DNA of 64,000 bases, taken from Lactiplantibacillus mudanjiangensis (lineage in GTDB: Bacteria > Bacillota > Bacilli > Lactobacillales > Lactobacillaceae). The position numbers and the translations under genes are program-made. Where the stretch lies: contig NZ_BJDY01000003.1 in NCBI RefSeq assembly GCF_005405385.1, positions 248,001 to 312,000 on the forward strand, written 5' to 3'. Of this stretch, positions 39,854 to 49,414 are shown piece by piece. Numbering within the stretch: the stretch's first letter is position 1; each line of letters starts with the position of its first letter. A model generated the notes under the pieces. The model was given only the letters and a program-made list of their open reading frames with translations. It made no database searches and had not been told where the DNA came from.

Positions 39854-40540
39854 TTAAGCGAGTGAGGCACTAGTCATGGCTTGTTGAATGTTGGCTAAAG
39901 TGAGTTGCGTGGTATCGGTAAAGTTAATATCGGCCGCCGCTAAGACTTTAGGATCACCAATTCCGATGGAGGTTTCGCCAGCGCCATTGATTGATTGCAC
40001 GCCAGCTGCCGCATCTTCAACCCCGATACATTGAGCGGGATCAAGATTTAGGATTTCGGCGCCACGACGGAAGATTTCAGGATCGGGCTTGCCGTGTTTT
40101 AAGCTGGCCGGATCAACTGATTTGGTAAAGTAGTCGGCTAACCCTAGATGGTCTAAGACTCGTGGCGAATTTTTTGAAGCTGAAGCCAATGATAATAAGT
40201 AACCGTTGGCCTTTAAGTCGGCTAAAAAGTCGTTAATTCCGGGCAAAATATTGTCAGGCGTCATTTGATTGACGAGTGTTAAATAATTGTCGTTTTTTTC
40301 AGTTGCTAAGGCGGTCTTTTCAGCTGGGGTAAACTCATTTTCCTTGTGATCCCGAGCGAGAATCAAGTTTAAGGAATCCATCCGGCTGATCCCCTTTAAC
40401 GCATCGGCTAACGTGTCATCCCAAGCAACGCCGACCTTATCAGCGACTTGATGCCAAGCCTGACTATGAAAGATTGACGTGTCAGTAATGACCCCATCTA
40501 AATCAAAAACAAATCCTTTAATATCTGAAAATTGTGCCAT
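39854..40540 (-). CDS. pgmB: Beta-phosphoglucomutase
   Basis: A 228-residue HAD-family mutase. The nucleophile motif is FVFDLDGVITDTS at residues 10-22, with the second Asp acting as acid/base; later motifs are SLASASKNSP and CIGVEDAAAGVQSINGAG. It converts beta-glucose-1-phosphate to glucose-6-phosphate. It lies 13 bases after the GH65 phosphorylase gene, whose product is exactly beta-glucose-1-phosphate. Start set by TAGGAGG ahead of ATG. Confidence 0.95.
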   Translation of the reverse strand: MAQFSDIKGFVFDLDGVITDTSIFHSQAWHQVADKVGVAWDDTLADALKGISRMDSLNLILARDHKENEFTPAEKTALATEKNDNYLTLVNQMTPDNILPGINDFLADLKANGYLLSLASASKNSPRVLDHLGLADYFTKSVDPASLKHGKPDPEIFRRGAEILNLDPAQCIGVEDAAAGVQSINGAGETSIGIGDPKVLAAADINFTDTTQLTLANIQQAMTSASLA

Positions 40541-40553
40541 CGAAAAAAACCTC

Positions 40554-43268
40554 CTATTGTTTGTAGATCACCGTTAGTGGTTGATCTGCTTTTAAGTGAT
40601 ACGTTTTACCAACAATGCTTAACGGCTGATCATGATCGGCGTTGACCGTAATCGTCGTGTGGTCCATGGAGAAGCTATATTGAGTGCCGCGGAACTGTTG
40701 CTTGAACTTTAATGTGTGCCAATGTGTTGGCAATTGAGGGGTAACTTGTAAGTAATTCCCCAAAACGCTAACGCCACCAAAATTACGAGTGGCTAACAAA
40801 AGAGTGGCACACATGACCCCTAAATGAATCCCTTCAGCAGTTGTCCCACCTTGGATATCGTCATAATCTGAAATCAACGCTTCAGAGAACAGCGTCCAGG
40901 CTTGCTCACGATGACCAGCCAGCTGGTCTAAGACCGCGTAAACAATTCGTGATAACGTTGAGCCATGCGTGGTGCGGGCCAAATAGTATTGAATGTTACG
41001 GGTCAAGTAATCCTTGGGAAGCTGATAGCCTAGCTGATGTAACAACTTTTCAACCGTTGGGACGTCGAAGTTGTAAAAGGCCATTAGGGCGTCAGCTTGC
41101 TTGGCGACTTGATAAGCGTCGGGGGTTTGCCCCGTAGCTTTTAAAATCCGATCAATTCGAGCAATATTCCCGTATTTTTGACGATAAGCGGCGAGATCTA
41201 AAGTTGGTAAGTCAAAGTAGCCATCAAATTGTGCAATGATCCCTTGCTGATCAATGTTTAGACTCAATTTTTGGCGAATGAGCCGCATTTGTTCAGTCAA
41301 AGCGTGGTCGAAATGAGCAGCTTTAGCGGCCTTTTGGTAAGCGTCCGCCGAAATCTTGGTCCGCAAATGCTCAATAATCGTGAATAACCAAGTGACCATG
41401 ATATTGGTGTAGGCGTTATTCGTGAGCCCGGGTGTGGGACTGTTTGGATAGCTTTCGTGAAATTCATCCGGTCCCATAACCCCACTGATATCATAACGAT
41501 CAGTTGCGGCGTTGTAATGGGTCTTACTTAACCAAAAGGCCGCGATAGACAGCATCATTTCTATCCCGTAATCGGCTAAAAAGTCGCAGTCGTGGGTCAC
41601 GTGATAGTAGGACCAGACATTATAAGCAATGTCTAACGAGACATGCCGCTGTAACCGACTGTTATCCGCATCCCAAGTGTCAGTTAATGGATTCAGATGA
41701 ACGAGTTGGGCCTGTTCGTCACCAAATTGAGCCGACTGCCAAGGATACATCGCACCGGCATGACCAGCGTCCGCTGCATTTTGACGAGCCGCTGGTAAGC
41801 GACGATAACGATAACGTAAGAGTTGTTTGGCTAGTTCAGGTGCTTGTAAGGCGTAATACGGCAACATGAACATTTCATCCCAAAAGACGTGTCCACGATA
41901 GGCTTCGCCGTGTAATCCACGAGCACCGACAGAAGCATCCAACTGCCCACTAGTTAAGGCTTCGGCCGCACTGAAACTATGGAATAGATTCACCCGTAGC
42001 AAGCGTTGACTCATAATATCACCTTTGATACGAATATCAGCGTTGTGCCAGCGATGATGCCAATAAGCCTGACTCTGAGTAACCGTCGTGTCAAAACTGG
42101 CCTGAGCAAGCTCCTGGTTAGCATCGACCGTTGTGTCTTGAACATGGCTAGTGGTGATCACGACATTTTTATCAAAGGTATACGTTTGATGAGCCTGGAC
42201 CGGAATTGACACTTGTTGCTGAATACTTTGCGTGGGTTCCGTTACCGTCAACAAAGGGATTAGGTCCAAATTCGGACTACTTAATGAGGCCCCAATGGTG
42301 TAATGAAGATGCGACGTTTTGGTATGACCGGTTAAATAAATGGCGTTACCTTGCGAGGCACTACCATCAGCATGCAAGTGATGCTGGTCAAAGACATTAT
42401 ACCGACTTACATTGCTATTGACAACGCTTCCATCGATTTTTGAATAGACTTGGACGGTCCCAGTGAAATTTAACGGGGTAATTTGATAACGAATGGCATA
42501 ACGATGCCAGTGCTTGAGATTAGCGAGTTTTTGCGATTGAACTTGTAGTTGATGACCGGAAGCAAGTTGAATCAAAGTAGTGACAGTCAGAATACCAGTT
42601 TTAAGATCAAGGCTGTGATAGACATCTTGAATTTCAGTGGGGGCTAGATCAAATGGGGGTTGATGATCAACACCAAACGTGATGAATTGGGCATTAGGTA
42701 GGTTAACTAAGTCTTCATTGACAATCGGTCGATCTTTGAGTTGGGTCGTCTCTTGATCGAAACCACCGGCCACATAGGTGCCAGGATAATGATCGTCGTC
42801 GGCGTGGCTTTCGACATCAGCGCCCCGTAGACCGAAATAACCATTGCCAACGGTGAGCATGGCTTCTTGACCATGGCTACGACTAGCTTGTGCTTGACCA
42901 TAATAGTCCAAATGCCAATCTAAATAGGCCGTTTTAGCTTTGACCGCTTTAATAAGGCCATCACGATCAACGGCCGTTTGGCTCACTACTGGAATGTTCA
43001 GACAGTCAGTTAATGCCAGACCCGCATCGACTCGGGTGCCGTTGAAGCTAATAATAGTGTCGGAAAACGGATAAGTGAGACTGCTTTCTAAAATCGCAGC
43101 CGTGACTTTTAACCCGGCTAAGCGCGCCTTGAGATGATCCAGATTTTCACTGAAACTGTGCTGCGGATCTAAAGTAAGGGAAAAGCGAGCGGTTGCCGTT
43201 TGGTCGTCAACTGGGTAGTAGGCGACGATAATGGTGTCGTGATTAATGGTTAATCGAATTAATTGCAT
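40554..43268 (-). CDS. map: GH65 disaccharide phosphorylase (maltose phosphorylase type)
   Basis: The 904-residue protein has the GH65 barrel with the general-acid Glu in VMGPDEFHESYPNSPTPGLTNNAY, the FWDEMFMLPYYAL block and the phosphate-site loop TTHGSTLSRIVYAVLDQL. It cleaves a glucose disaccharide with phosphate to glucose and beta-glucose-1-phosphate, fed to PgmB encoded just downstream. Classical maltose phosphorylase is about 750 residues; here an extra N-terminal part of about 110 residues precedes DWHLDYYG. The disaccharide could be maltose, but kojibiose, nigerose or trehalose are possible. AAGGAGTGATC is the ribosome site. Confidence 0.87.
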   Translation of the reverse strand: MQLIRLTINHDTIIVAYYPVDDQTATARFSLTLDPQHSFSENLDHLKARLAGLKVTAAILESSLTYPFSDTIISFNGTRVDAGLALTDCLNIPVVSQTAVDRDGLIKAVKAKTAYLDWHLDYYGQAQASRSHGQEAMLTVGNGYFGLRGADVESHADDDHYPGTYVAGGFDQETTQLKDRPIVNEDLVNLPNAQFITFGVDHQPPFDLAPTEIQDVYHSLDLKTGILTVTTLIQLASGHQLQVQSQKLANLKHWHRYAIRYQITPLNFTGTVQVYSKIDGSVVNSNVSRYNVFDQHHLHADGSASQGNAIYLTGHTKTSHLHYTIGASLSSPNLDLIPLLTVTEPTQSIQQQVSIPVQAHQTYTFDKNVVITTSHVQDTTVDANQELAQASFDTTVTQSQAYWHHRWHNADIRIKGDIMSQRLLRVNLFHSFSAAEALTSGQLDASVGARGLHGEAYRGHVFWDEMFMLPYYALQAPELAKQLLRYRYRRLPAARQNAADAGHAGAMYPWQSAQFGDEQAQLVHLNPLTDTWDADNSRLQRHVSLDIAYNVWSYYHVTHDCDFLADYGIEMMLSIAAFWLSKTHYNAATDRYDISGVMGPDEFHESYPNSPTPGLTNNAYTNIMVTWLFTIIEHLRTKISADAYQKAAKAAHFDHALTEQMRLIRQKLSLNIDQQGIIAQFDGYFDLPTLDLAAYRQKYGNIARIDRILKATGQTPDAYQVAKQADALMAFYNFDVPTVEKLLHQLGYQLPKDYLTRNIQYYLARTTHGSTLSRIVYAVLDQLAGHREQAWTLFSEALISDYDDIQGGTTAEGIHLGVMCATLLLATRNFGGVSVLGNYLQVTPQLPTHWHTLKFKQQFRGTQYSFSMDHTTITVNADHDQPLSIVGKTYHLKADQPLTVIYKQ

Positions 43269-43330
43269 GATTGATCACTCCTTAAATGTTAAAAAAGTGC
43301 GCGATCGGTTGAGGGTTGATTACATTTTTA

Positions 43331-43344
43331 GGTTAAGCGCTTTG
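43331..43344. promoter_or_regulatory. cre-like palindrome upstream of the GH65 gene
   Basis: The sequence GGTTAAGCGCTTTG holds the AAGCGCTT centre of a CcpA cre site, about 65 bases ahead of the GH65 gene, where carbon-catabolite control would make sense. The outer TG and CA positions do not match, so the site is weak. Confidence 0.3.
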
Positions 43345-43449
43345 GGGGTGACTCGCAAATAATGCGATAGGGAAAGCCCTAGTTTTCGGGATTTTAAGGG
43401 ACTTGATAATGAAAGTGAACTAAAGAAGCAAGTGTTCATTTTTGCAATC

Positions 43450-43482
43450 AAAAAAGACGCTTGGCTCTTAAACCAAACATCT
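43450..43482 (-). terminator. Terminator of the PNPOx-like gene
   Basis: On the minus strand AGATGTTTGG pairs imperfectly with CCAAGCGTCT and is followed by TTTTTT. Confidence 0.75.
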
Positions 43483-43483
43483 T

Positions 43484-43915
43484 TTAATGGGGTGTTTTCG
43501 GTAATCGTTCCAGATGATCAATCGTGGTCATCGGTCGGACTTTCATTGCGAGGGTTTTAAACTGTAAGATAATCGGTTGTTGATAATCGAGTTGTTGTTG
43601 AAAGGGAGTCAGTTGTTGCACCCAGTCAACCGGCAACTGGGTACTACCCACTTCAGTTAAGTAACCTTTTAACATTAAAGAGGCATGTGTCGTTTCATCG
43701 AAACAAAAGATGGTCGCCCGAGATTGGTGCCGCATATTTTGAACCGTCATGGTTTGGCGACTAGTATAGAAGAAAAGGGCTTCTAATGAGCGCTGTTGAG
43801 GCAATGCACTTAAGGCCACGGTTGTTGGAAAGCCCTGGGAATCGACCGTTGCGACTGTAAAAGTTGTTTGTTGTTGCAACAACTGCTGGGCCACGTGACG
43901 GGTGGTATGTTGCAT
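43484..43915 (-). CDS. Pyridoxamine 5'-phosphate oxidase-like flavin protein
   Basis: From the ATG at 43915, which follows CGAGGTGA, the product has 143 residues. TFTVATVDSQGFPTTVALSAL and EALFFYTSRQTMTVQNMRHQSRATIFCF are the split-barrel FMN-binding pattern of the general-stress PNPOx-like family. Such proteins bind FMN, F420 or heme; the true substrate is unknown, and family members are often annotated only as general stress protein 26. A longer reading from 43966 is open but has no ribosome site. It is a single-gene unit next to a tRNA-Lys gene. Confidence 0.78.
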   Translation of the reverse strand: MQHTTRHVAQQLLQQQTTFTVATVDSQGFPTTVALSALPQQRSLEALFFYTSRQTMTVQNMRHQSRATIFCFDETTHASLMLKGYLTEVGSTQLPVDWVQQLTPFQQQLDYQQPIILQFKTLAMKVRPMTTIDHLERLPKTPH

Positions 43916-43989
43916 GTCAGTCACCTCGTTTCTATCCAGTATGCGGGAGAAACAAGTGCTTGTCATGTTTTTTGCTCAAAATAACGACA

Positions 43990-44037
43990 CAAAAAAATCA
44001 GCCTTCACGGTGGATGATCACGGCGTGAAAACTGATT
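43990..44037 (-). terminator. Terminator of tRNA-Lys
   Basis: On the minus strand AATCAG-TTTTCACG pairs with CGTGAAGG-CTGATT and runs into TTTTTTT, 16 bases after the tRNA 3' end. Confidence 0.85.
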
Positions 44038-44052
44038 AGTGTGGTTATATGA

Positions 44053-44125
44053 TGGGCAGTCAGGGGATCGAACCCTGGACCCACGGATTAAGAGTCCGTT
44101 GCTCTGCCAGCTGAGCTAACTGCCC
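44053..44125 (-). tRNA. tRNA-Lys (CUU)
   Basis: On the minus strand the 73 bases fold as a complete cloverleaf. The acceptor GGGCAGT pairs with ACTGCCC with discriminator A. The D arm is AGCTCAGCTGGCAGAGC. The anticodon arm ACGGA-CTCTTAA-TCCGT gives anticodon CTT, and the T arm contains GGTTCGATCC. CCA is not encoded. It is a lone tRNA with its own terminator. Confidence 0.97.
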
Positions 44126-44448
44126 ATAACTCAACAAAAAATATAATATCATGAATCTGGACTTCTGACAATAGGTTTTTGAAATTTTTTTTGAAAAAGA
44201 TCATTTTATCAGCATAATCATGATAAATGGGTCCGCGTTTTCAAAAATCATTTCCCGGGAAATACCTTTAAATGGCGGGATTAGCAAACAAAGAAAGCAA
44301 GTTATATTTGTGATATACTTAAAACAGTGCTGAAAGAAACTTTTTTAGCCACCTGACGTAACGGAGCCTTTTAAGGCTGAAAAACCGTTACAACTATTCG
44401 AGAATTTAAAAAAGACCGTTTGTTTTCCCCTAAGGAGGAAGAATCGTA
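44126..44448 (+). promoter_or_regulatory. walR upstream region with leader hairpin and palindrome
   Basis: The gap holds a 14-base perfect palindrome ATTTCCCGGGAAAT (44250-44263), a possible operator. It also holds a hairpin, GTAACGG (44358-44364) with CCGTTAC (44385-44391), enclosing an AGCCTT/AAGGCT stem. A TATACT near 44315 may be the -10 box, but the -35 is not clear. A strong AAGGAGG precedes walR. Confidence 0.5.
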
Positions 44449-45156
44449 ATGAAAAAAATCTTAGTCGTTGATGACGAAAAACCAATCTCAGATATTATGA
44501 AGTTTAACTTAACCAAAGAAGGTTATGAAGTCCATGTGGCCGCTGATGGTGAAGAAGCGCTACAAAAAGTTGATGAAGTCCATCCAGACCTGATCCTCTT
44601 AGACTTAATGTTACCAAAAATGGATGGGCTCGAAGTTGCCCGGCAAGTCCGCAAAAACTATGACATGCCAATTATTATGGTCACCGCTAAAGATTCTGAA
44701 CTCGACAAAGTACTTGGGTTGGAACTTGGCGCAGATGACTATGTCACGAAACCATTCTCAAACCGGGAATTAGTGGCCCGGGTCAAGGCTAATTTACGTC
44801 GTCAAGGGGCGCCAGCTGCGCAAGCTGTTGAAGAAGAAACCAATTCTGACATTGAAATCGGTGATTTAGTGATCCATCCCGATGCCTACATGGTTTCTAA
44901 GCGGGGCGATAATATTGAATTAACGCACCGAGAATTTGAATTACTCCACTATTTAGCCCAACATATTGGGCAAGTGATGACACGGGAACACTTACTCCAA
45001 ACGGTTTGGGGCTATGACTACTTCGGTGATGTTCGGACAGTCGACGTCACGGTACGGCGTTTACGTGAAAAAGTTGAAGACAACCCCAGTCATCCGCAAT
45101 GGTTAGTGACGCGGCGGGGCGTTGGGTATTATCTCCGCAATCCAGAAAATGAGTAG
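44449..45156 (+). CDS. walR: Response regulator WalR (VicR/YycF)
   Basis: The 235-residue OmpR-type regulator has a receiver domain with VVDDEKP and the phosphorylation site D52 in [13 protein letters not shown], and a winged-helix domain with [15 protein letters not shown] and [28 protein letters not shown]. WalR controls wall hydrolases and is essential in most Firmicutes. It is the first gene of walRKHIJ. AAGGAGGAAG gives a strong start. Confidence 0.97.
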   Translation: MKKILVVDDEKPISDIMKFNLTKEGYEVHVAADGEEALQKVDEVHPDLILLDLMLPKMDGLEVARQVRKNYDMPIIMVTAKDSELDKVLGLELGADDYVTKPFSNRELVARVKANLRRQGAPAAQAVEEETNSDIEIGDLVIHPDAYMVSKRGDNIELTHREFELLHYLAQHIGQVMTREHLLQTVWGYDYFGDVRTVDVTVRRLREKVEDNPSHPQWLVTRRGVGYYLRNPENE

Positions 45157-45169
45157 AGGGTATTGAACC

Positions 45170-47044
45170 GTGTTTAGATTTAAACGGAGAAATTTTTTAA
45201 AGTCGATTAATTTTAAAATTGCGCTCGTTTTTGCGTTATTACTATTAATTACCTTGGAAATTGTTGGGGCGATTTTTGTGCGGCAGTTGGAAGATACCAA
45301 CTTGCGGCAGTTTAAGAGTCAGGTCCAAATTCAGTCGTATGTGGATAATTCGATTGCGGAACAACTGGCGACTAGCAACACAAGTAAGGCCAATTCGCAG
45401 ATTAAGTCGATTTTATCGGATATCAATAATTCCAATATTGATGAAGTTCAAGTGATTGATAATAAAGGGATTATTCGCGGAACTAACGACATTAACGATC
45501 AAGCGGTGATTGGTCAAAAGACTACGGACCGTAACGTTAAGAATGCCATTTATAATAACCGGTCGTATACGAAAAATACCTATGATACGCAAAATAATAG
45601 TCGGTACTATATTTCGGTGGTGCCATTGTATAACTCCAGTACAACGGGAAATAATAGTCAGTTAGTCGGGGTTTTATACGTGCGGGCCAATATGAAGTCC
45701 GTCTATAACACGATTAATAATATTATGGTGATCTTTGCGGGGGCGTCACTAGTTGCGATTGTGCTTGGTTTAGCGATTGCGATTGTGATTGCCAGAGCGA
45801 TTACCAAACCGATTGAAGAAATGAAGCAACAGACGCAACGAATTGCGCGTGGCGATTACGCGGGTCAAGTGCGCGTTTATAGCGATGATGAACTCGGTCA
45901 ATTGGCTGGCGCGATTAATAACTTGTCGATTCGGGTGGAAGAGGCCCAGGAATCGACCGAAGCGGAACGACGGCGGCTGGATAGTGTCCTGGCGCATATG
46001 AGTGATGGTGTCATTGCTACCGATCGTCGCGGGAACATTACGATTATTAACGAGACTGCGTCGGACTTTATGGATGTCAGTGCTGAAAAAGCAATCGGTA
46101 ATTCCATTTTAGACATGCTTCAGATTCGCGATGACTATTCGTTACGGGATTTGATCGAAAACCAAGATGAATTAACCTTGGATTTTTCGTCAAATGATCG
46201 TGACCTTATTTTGAATGCATATTTCTCACTGATTCAACGGGAATCCGGGTTTATTAGTGGGTTGGTCTGTGTCTTGCATGATGTCACGGAACAACAAAAG
46301 ATCGACAATGATCGTAAACAATTCGTTTCAAACGTGTCACATGAATTGCGGACACCGTTAACGAGTTTGCGGAGTTATATTGAAGCCTTGAGTGATGGGG
46401 CTTGGCAAGATCCCGAAGTCGCACCGGGCTTTTTAAAGGTGACGCAAGAAGAAACGGACCGAATGATTCGGATGATCAATGAACTGTTGAGCTTGTCACG
46501 AATGGATTCTGGGACAACGCGAGTTGATATGGAGTTGGTCAATATCAATGAAATGTTTAACTATGTCTTGAATCGTTTCGATATGATTTTGAAAAAAGAT
46601 GATAACCCAGCTAAGTATTACACGATCAAACGAGAATTTACCAAACGTGACTTGTGGGTTGAAATTGATACCGATAAGTTTACGCAAGTCTTAGATAATA
46701 TTATGAATAATGCGATCAAGTACTCACCTGATGGTGGGGTCATTACGTGTCGCTTGTTAGAGACGCATAATCAGGTCATCATCAGTATTACTGACCAAGG
46801 CTTAGGAATTCCACGGGCCGATTTAGCACATGTCTTTGACCGGTTCTTCCGGGTAGACAAGGCGCGGTCACGGGCTCAAGGTGGGACTGGTCTTGGTTTG
46901 GCAATTTCTAAAGAAGTTGTCCAAATGCTAGGTGGTCGAATCTGGGTTGATAGTGTGGAAGGACATGGCTCAACATTCTACATTTCCTTGCCATATGAAC
47001 CTTATGAAGAGGAGGATCTTTGGGATGATGACTCGCAAGCTTAG
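45170..47044 (+). CDS. walK: Sensor histidine kinase WalK (VicK/YycG)
   Basis: The 624-residue kinase has two membrane helices (about 12-33 and 183-205) around an extracellular PAS-type sensor, then HAMP (ARAITKPIEEMKQQTQRIARGDY), a cytoplasmic PAS (MSDGVIATDRRGNITIIN), the phospho-histidine H-box FVSNVSHELRTPLTSLRSYI and an ATPase domain with N (NNAIKYSP), G1 (DQGLGIP) and G2 (GGTGLGLAI) boxes. It is the full-length form with an extracellular loop, as in Bacillus and staphylococci and unlike streptococcal VicK. It lies 13 bases after walR. The start is GTG. Confidence 0.97.
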   Translation: MFRFKRRNFLKSINFKIALVFALLLLITLEIVGAIFVRQLEDTNLRQFKSQVQIQSYVDNSIAEQLATSNTSKANSQIKSILSDINNSNIDEVQVIDNKGIIRGTNDINDQAVIGQKTTDRNVKNAIYNNRSYTKNTYDTQNNSRYYISVVPLYNSSTTGNNSQLVGVLYVRANMKSVYNTINNIMVIFAGASLVAIVLGLAIAIVIARAITKPIEEMKQQTQRIARGDYAGQVRVYSDDELGQLAGAINNLSIRVEEAQESTEAERRRLDSVLAHMSDGVIATDRRGNITIINETASDFMDVSAEKAIGNSILDMLQIRDDYSLRDLIENQDELTLDFSSNDRDLILNAYFSLIQRESGFISGLVCVLHDVTEQQKIDNDRKQFVSNVSHELRTPLTSLRSYIEALSDGAWQDPEVAPGFLKVTQEETDRMIRMINELLSLSRMDSGTTRVDMELVNINEMFNYVLNRFDMILKKDDNPAKYYTIKREFTKRDLWVEIDTDKFTQVLDNIMNNAIKYSPDGGVITCRLLETHNQVIISITDQGLGIPRADLAHVFDRFFRVDKARSRAQGGTGLGLAISKEVVQMLGGRIWVDSVEGHGSTFYISLPYEPYEEEDLWDDDSQA

Positions 47045-48350
47045 CCGGTTAATCTTACCGATCGTCTTAGGATTCTTGATCCTACTTAGTGTCGGTTTGT
47101 CAGTGTATATTTGGACTAATCCGTCGCGTTATGGTCGTGAGAGTAAAGTTAGTACCGCCAGTTCCGACTCGACGTTAGCAACGCGGACCATGGACGATAT
47201 CTATTTGCCAACCCAGCTTGTTTATACTGATACGCAAGGTAAACAGACATTGCTGATCAATAAAAATGTTAGCCTAGTTAGTCAATTTAAAACGCAAATC
47301 AGTAAGTGGCAAGCGGATAGTATTTCAAAGGTCCATATTACGTCGTCTAAAAGTTATACGGCACTACTGAACGGGCAAGATTCCTATATTTTGAACTTCC
47401 CAGATAGTGTCACGATCAGCTTATTTAACACGATTTTTAATCAGAATTTGCAGCATTATAAGGCGTCGGAATTTAGCCGAATTGTCATTCCAATCAATGA
47501 TACCGACCATCTCTATTTGTTGAATGATAGCAAACATCAGATTTATAGTGTGCATTTGAAGAAAAAAACATTAACAACGATGGACAAAACCTTGAATACG
47601 GCCAGTGTGAAGTCGATTCCGGTGAAAATGGTCTATCATAACAATTCAACGTATTTGGACTATACGCGACCGGTTAAAATGCAGCAATATAGTTATTTGT
47701 TGAATAAACTATCGGCTAGCCAATTGGCGAACCGGTTGTTGGATGCTGATGGGACATCGTCAGTTTCGGTGCATAATCGCAAGCATGAACAGGAATATAC
47801 GATCGGATCATACAAGCAAATGACCGTTAATACGACATCTAACACGGTGAAGTATGAAGATTATAGCGATATGGGGACAAAACGTCAGTTGTCGTTGACG
47901 CAACAATTGCATAAAAGTTATAACCATTTGGTCAGCATTGGCTTGCCAATGGATAATATTCGGTACTATGGTTATGATTCAGTTAGCAATAGTGTGATTT
48001 ATCGGAGTTATGTCGAAGGGTTCCCAATCTTTAATCAAACGGAAAATGGTGACGTTCGGATTCAAATGACGTCCAATAGTCTAGACCGTTATTTCTTCTC
48101 ACTGGAAAGTTTACAAGTTCCAGTGCCAACAACGGGTAAGCAACAATCTGTGACGTTACCAAGCTCAACGACGGTGCTAAAACAATTGTTAGCAGCTGGG
48201 TATAAGCAAAGTAAACTCGGTAGCATCGAACTTGGCTATCATTGGTCTCGCAACACATCATCCAAGTTGGTCATTGACCTCAATCCGACGTACTACGTCT
48301 ACTACAATAATAAGTGGCGGACCTACACGTCGATGCTTAGTGGATCGTAA
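47025..48350 (+). CDS. walH: WalH (YycH), regulator of WalK
   Basis: The true start is one of two adjacent ATG codons at 47025, after GAAGAGGAGG, within the end of walK (20-base overlap). The 441-residue protein has one N-terminal membrane helix (LSRLILPIVLGFLILLSVGLSVYIW) and a large extracytoplasmic part. In Bacillus YycH with YycI holds WalK in a regulated state through membrane contacts. Sequence similarity in this family is weak; the call rests on the membrane layout and operon place. Confidence 0.88.
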   Translation: MMTRKLSRLILPIVLGFLILLSVGLSVYIWTNPSRYGRESKVSTASSDSTLATRTMDDIYLPTQLVYTDTQGKQTLLINKNVSLVSQFKTQISKWQADSISKVHITSSKSYTALLNGQDSYILNFPDSVTISLFNTIFNQNLQHYKASEFSRIVIPINDTDHLYLLNDSKHQIYSVHLKKKTLTTMDKTLNTASVKSIPVKMVYHNNSTYLDYTRPVKMQQYSYLLNKLSASQLANRLLDADGTSSVSVHNRKHEQEYTIGSYKQMTVNTTSNTVKYEDYSDMGTKRQLSLTQQLHKSYNHLVSIGLPMDNIRYYGYDSVSNSVIYRSYVEGFPIFNQTENGDVRIQMTSNSLDRYFFSLESLQVPVPTTGKQQSVTLPSSTTVLKQLLAAGYKQSKLGSIELGYHWSRNTSSKLVIDLNPTYYVYYNNKWRTYTSMLSGS

Positions 48351-48362
48351 GGGGGCCGTAAA

Positions 48363-49229
48363 ATGAACTTTCGAAGAATTGAATGGATCTTTTTAGTCGC
48401 CTTCGTGGTGCTAGATGTTTTCTTAGCCTATATGTTTGTTCAAACGAGTTCGAGTACGTCGAATACAAAATCGACGAGTGGTACTACGGCCACCATTATT
48501 CACGAAATGCGCGATGATAATATTAGTTTTAGTAATCCAAGTAGTAAGGAAAATACGGGTTATTATATCGCGGGGAATAACGATAGTGGCTTAAAAGCCC
48601 ACTTAAGTCAGTTGAGTGGTCAAGCAACGCGGTTACTCAGTAATGGCAAAGTCTCCAGTACGTTGCGAACGACGGTGGCGGTGAATGCAGATCATCCGGA
48701 AAAATCACTTGATCAGTTTATTGCGCAATCGACCAATGTGATTCATGGGACGGAGTACGTTTATAGTGAAGATTTGTCGTCTAGTGGTGATTACGTTTAC
48801 GTGCAAAAAGTGGCCGATGGCAAGATCTTGACGGGTACTGGTCAAATTCACTTTACGGTTAACCGAAATCATCAATTGATTGGTTACACGCAAGGTTATT
48901 TGAATAATGTCAAAACGTTGCGTGAAAAAGCCGTCACGATTAGTGAAAAGAAAGCTTTAGTGGCGTTGTATCAATATAACCAAGTGTCAAATAACTCGCG
49001 AATCGTTTGGGGCAAGCTCGGGTATTCACGACTGCTGAAACTAACAGACAGTAGCGTGTATGTGCCGACGTGGGTCTTTGCGGTGCGGAGTAAGAATAGT
49101 TCCAATATCAGTCTGCGGCGAATTAACGCCTTTACTGGTGCGGCGATGAAGACGAGTACGAATGGCGATTCATCCAGTGCCGATAGTGCGAGTTCAGTCG
49201 CTACCGGGATGATTTGGAATGCTGAATAG
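48363..49229 (+). CDS. walI: WalI (YycI), regulator of WalK
   Basis: The 288-residue protein has an N-terminal membrane helix (IEWIFLVAFVVLDVFLAYMFV) and an outside domain. The block near GTGQIHFTVNRNHQLIGYTQGYL matches the YycI pattern. The serine-, threonine- and asparagine-rich stretches at both ends look like flexible wall-facing segments. It follows walH by 12 bases and acts with WalH. A weak terminator lies just after it. Confidence 0.9.
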   Translation: MNFRRIEWIFLVAFVVLDVFLAYMFVQTSSSTSNTKSTSGTTATIIHEMRDDNISFSNPSSKENTGYYIAGNNDSGLKAHLSQLSGQATRLLSNGKVSSTLRTTVAVNADHPEKSLDQFIAQSTNVIHGTEYVYSEDLSSSGDYVYVQKVADGKILTGTGQIHFTVNRNHQLIGYTQGYLNNVKTLREKAVTISEKKALVALYQYNQVSNNSRIVWGKLGYSRLLKLTDSSVYVPTWVFAVRSKNSSNISLRRINAFTGAAMKTSTNGDSSSADSASSVATGMIWNAE

Positions 49230-49238
49230 TGTCATGAT

Positions 49239-49270
49239 AAAGGGCTTGAGACTTTTGTCTCGGGCCCTTT
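49239..49270 (+). terminator. Hairpin after walI (weak terminator)
   Basis: A 14-bp stem, AAAGGGCTTGAGAC with GTCTCGGGCCCTTT (two G-T pairs), encloses a 4-base loop. No long T run follows, so read-through to walJ is possible. Confidence 0.55.
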
Positions 49271-49414
49271 AGTGTTGTGATCTTTGTTTAGGCACAACCG
49301 GACTTTGATCGCACGTTTTGGTTTAGTGGCGGGAAACTTTTCAAGCCTCATAAAAGCGTGTATCATTGATCATGTAAACAGCTGATTTTTTCAGAGATAG
49401 GAAGAACCTAAAAG

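Noticed and set aside
39670-39873. Open frame over the end of repeat copy 4 and the following terminator
   Set aside because: It crosses a non-coding repeat and an 18-bp terminator stem and has no ribosome site.
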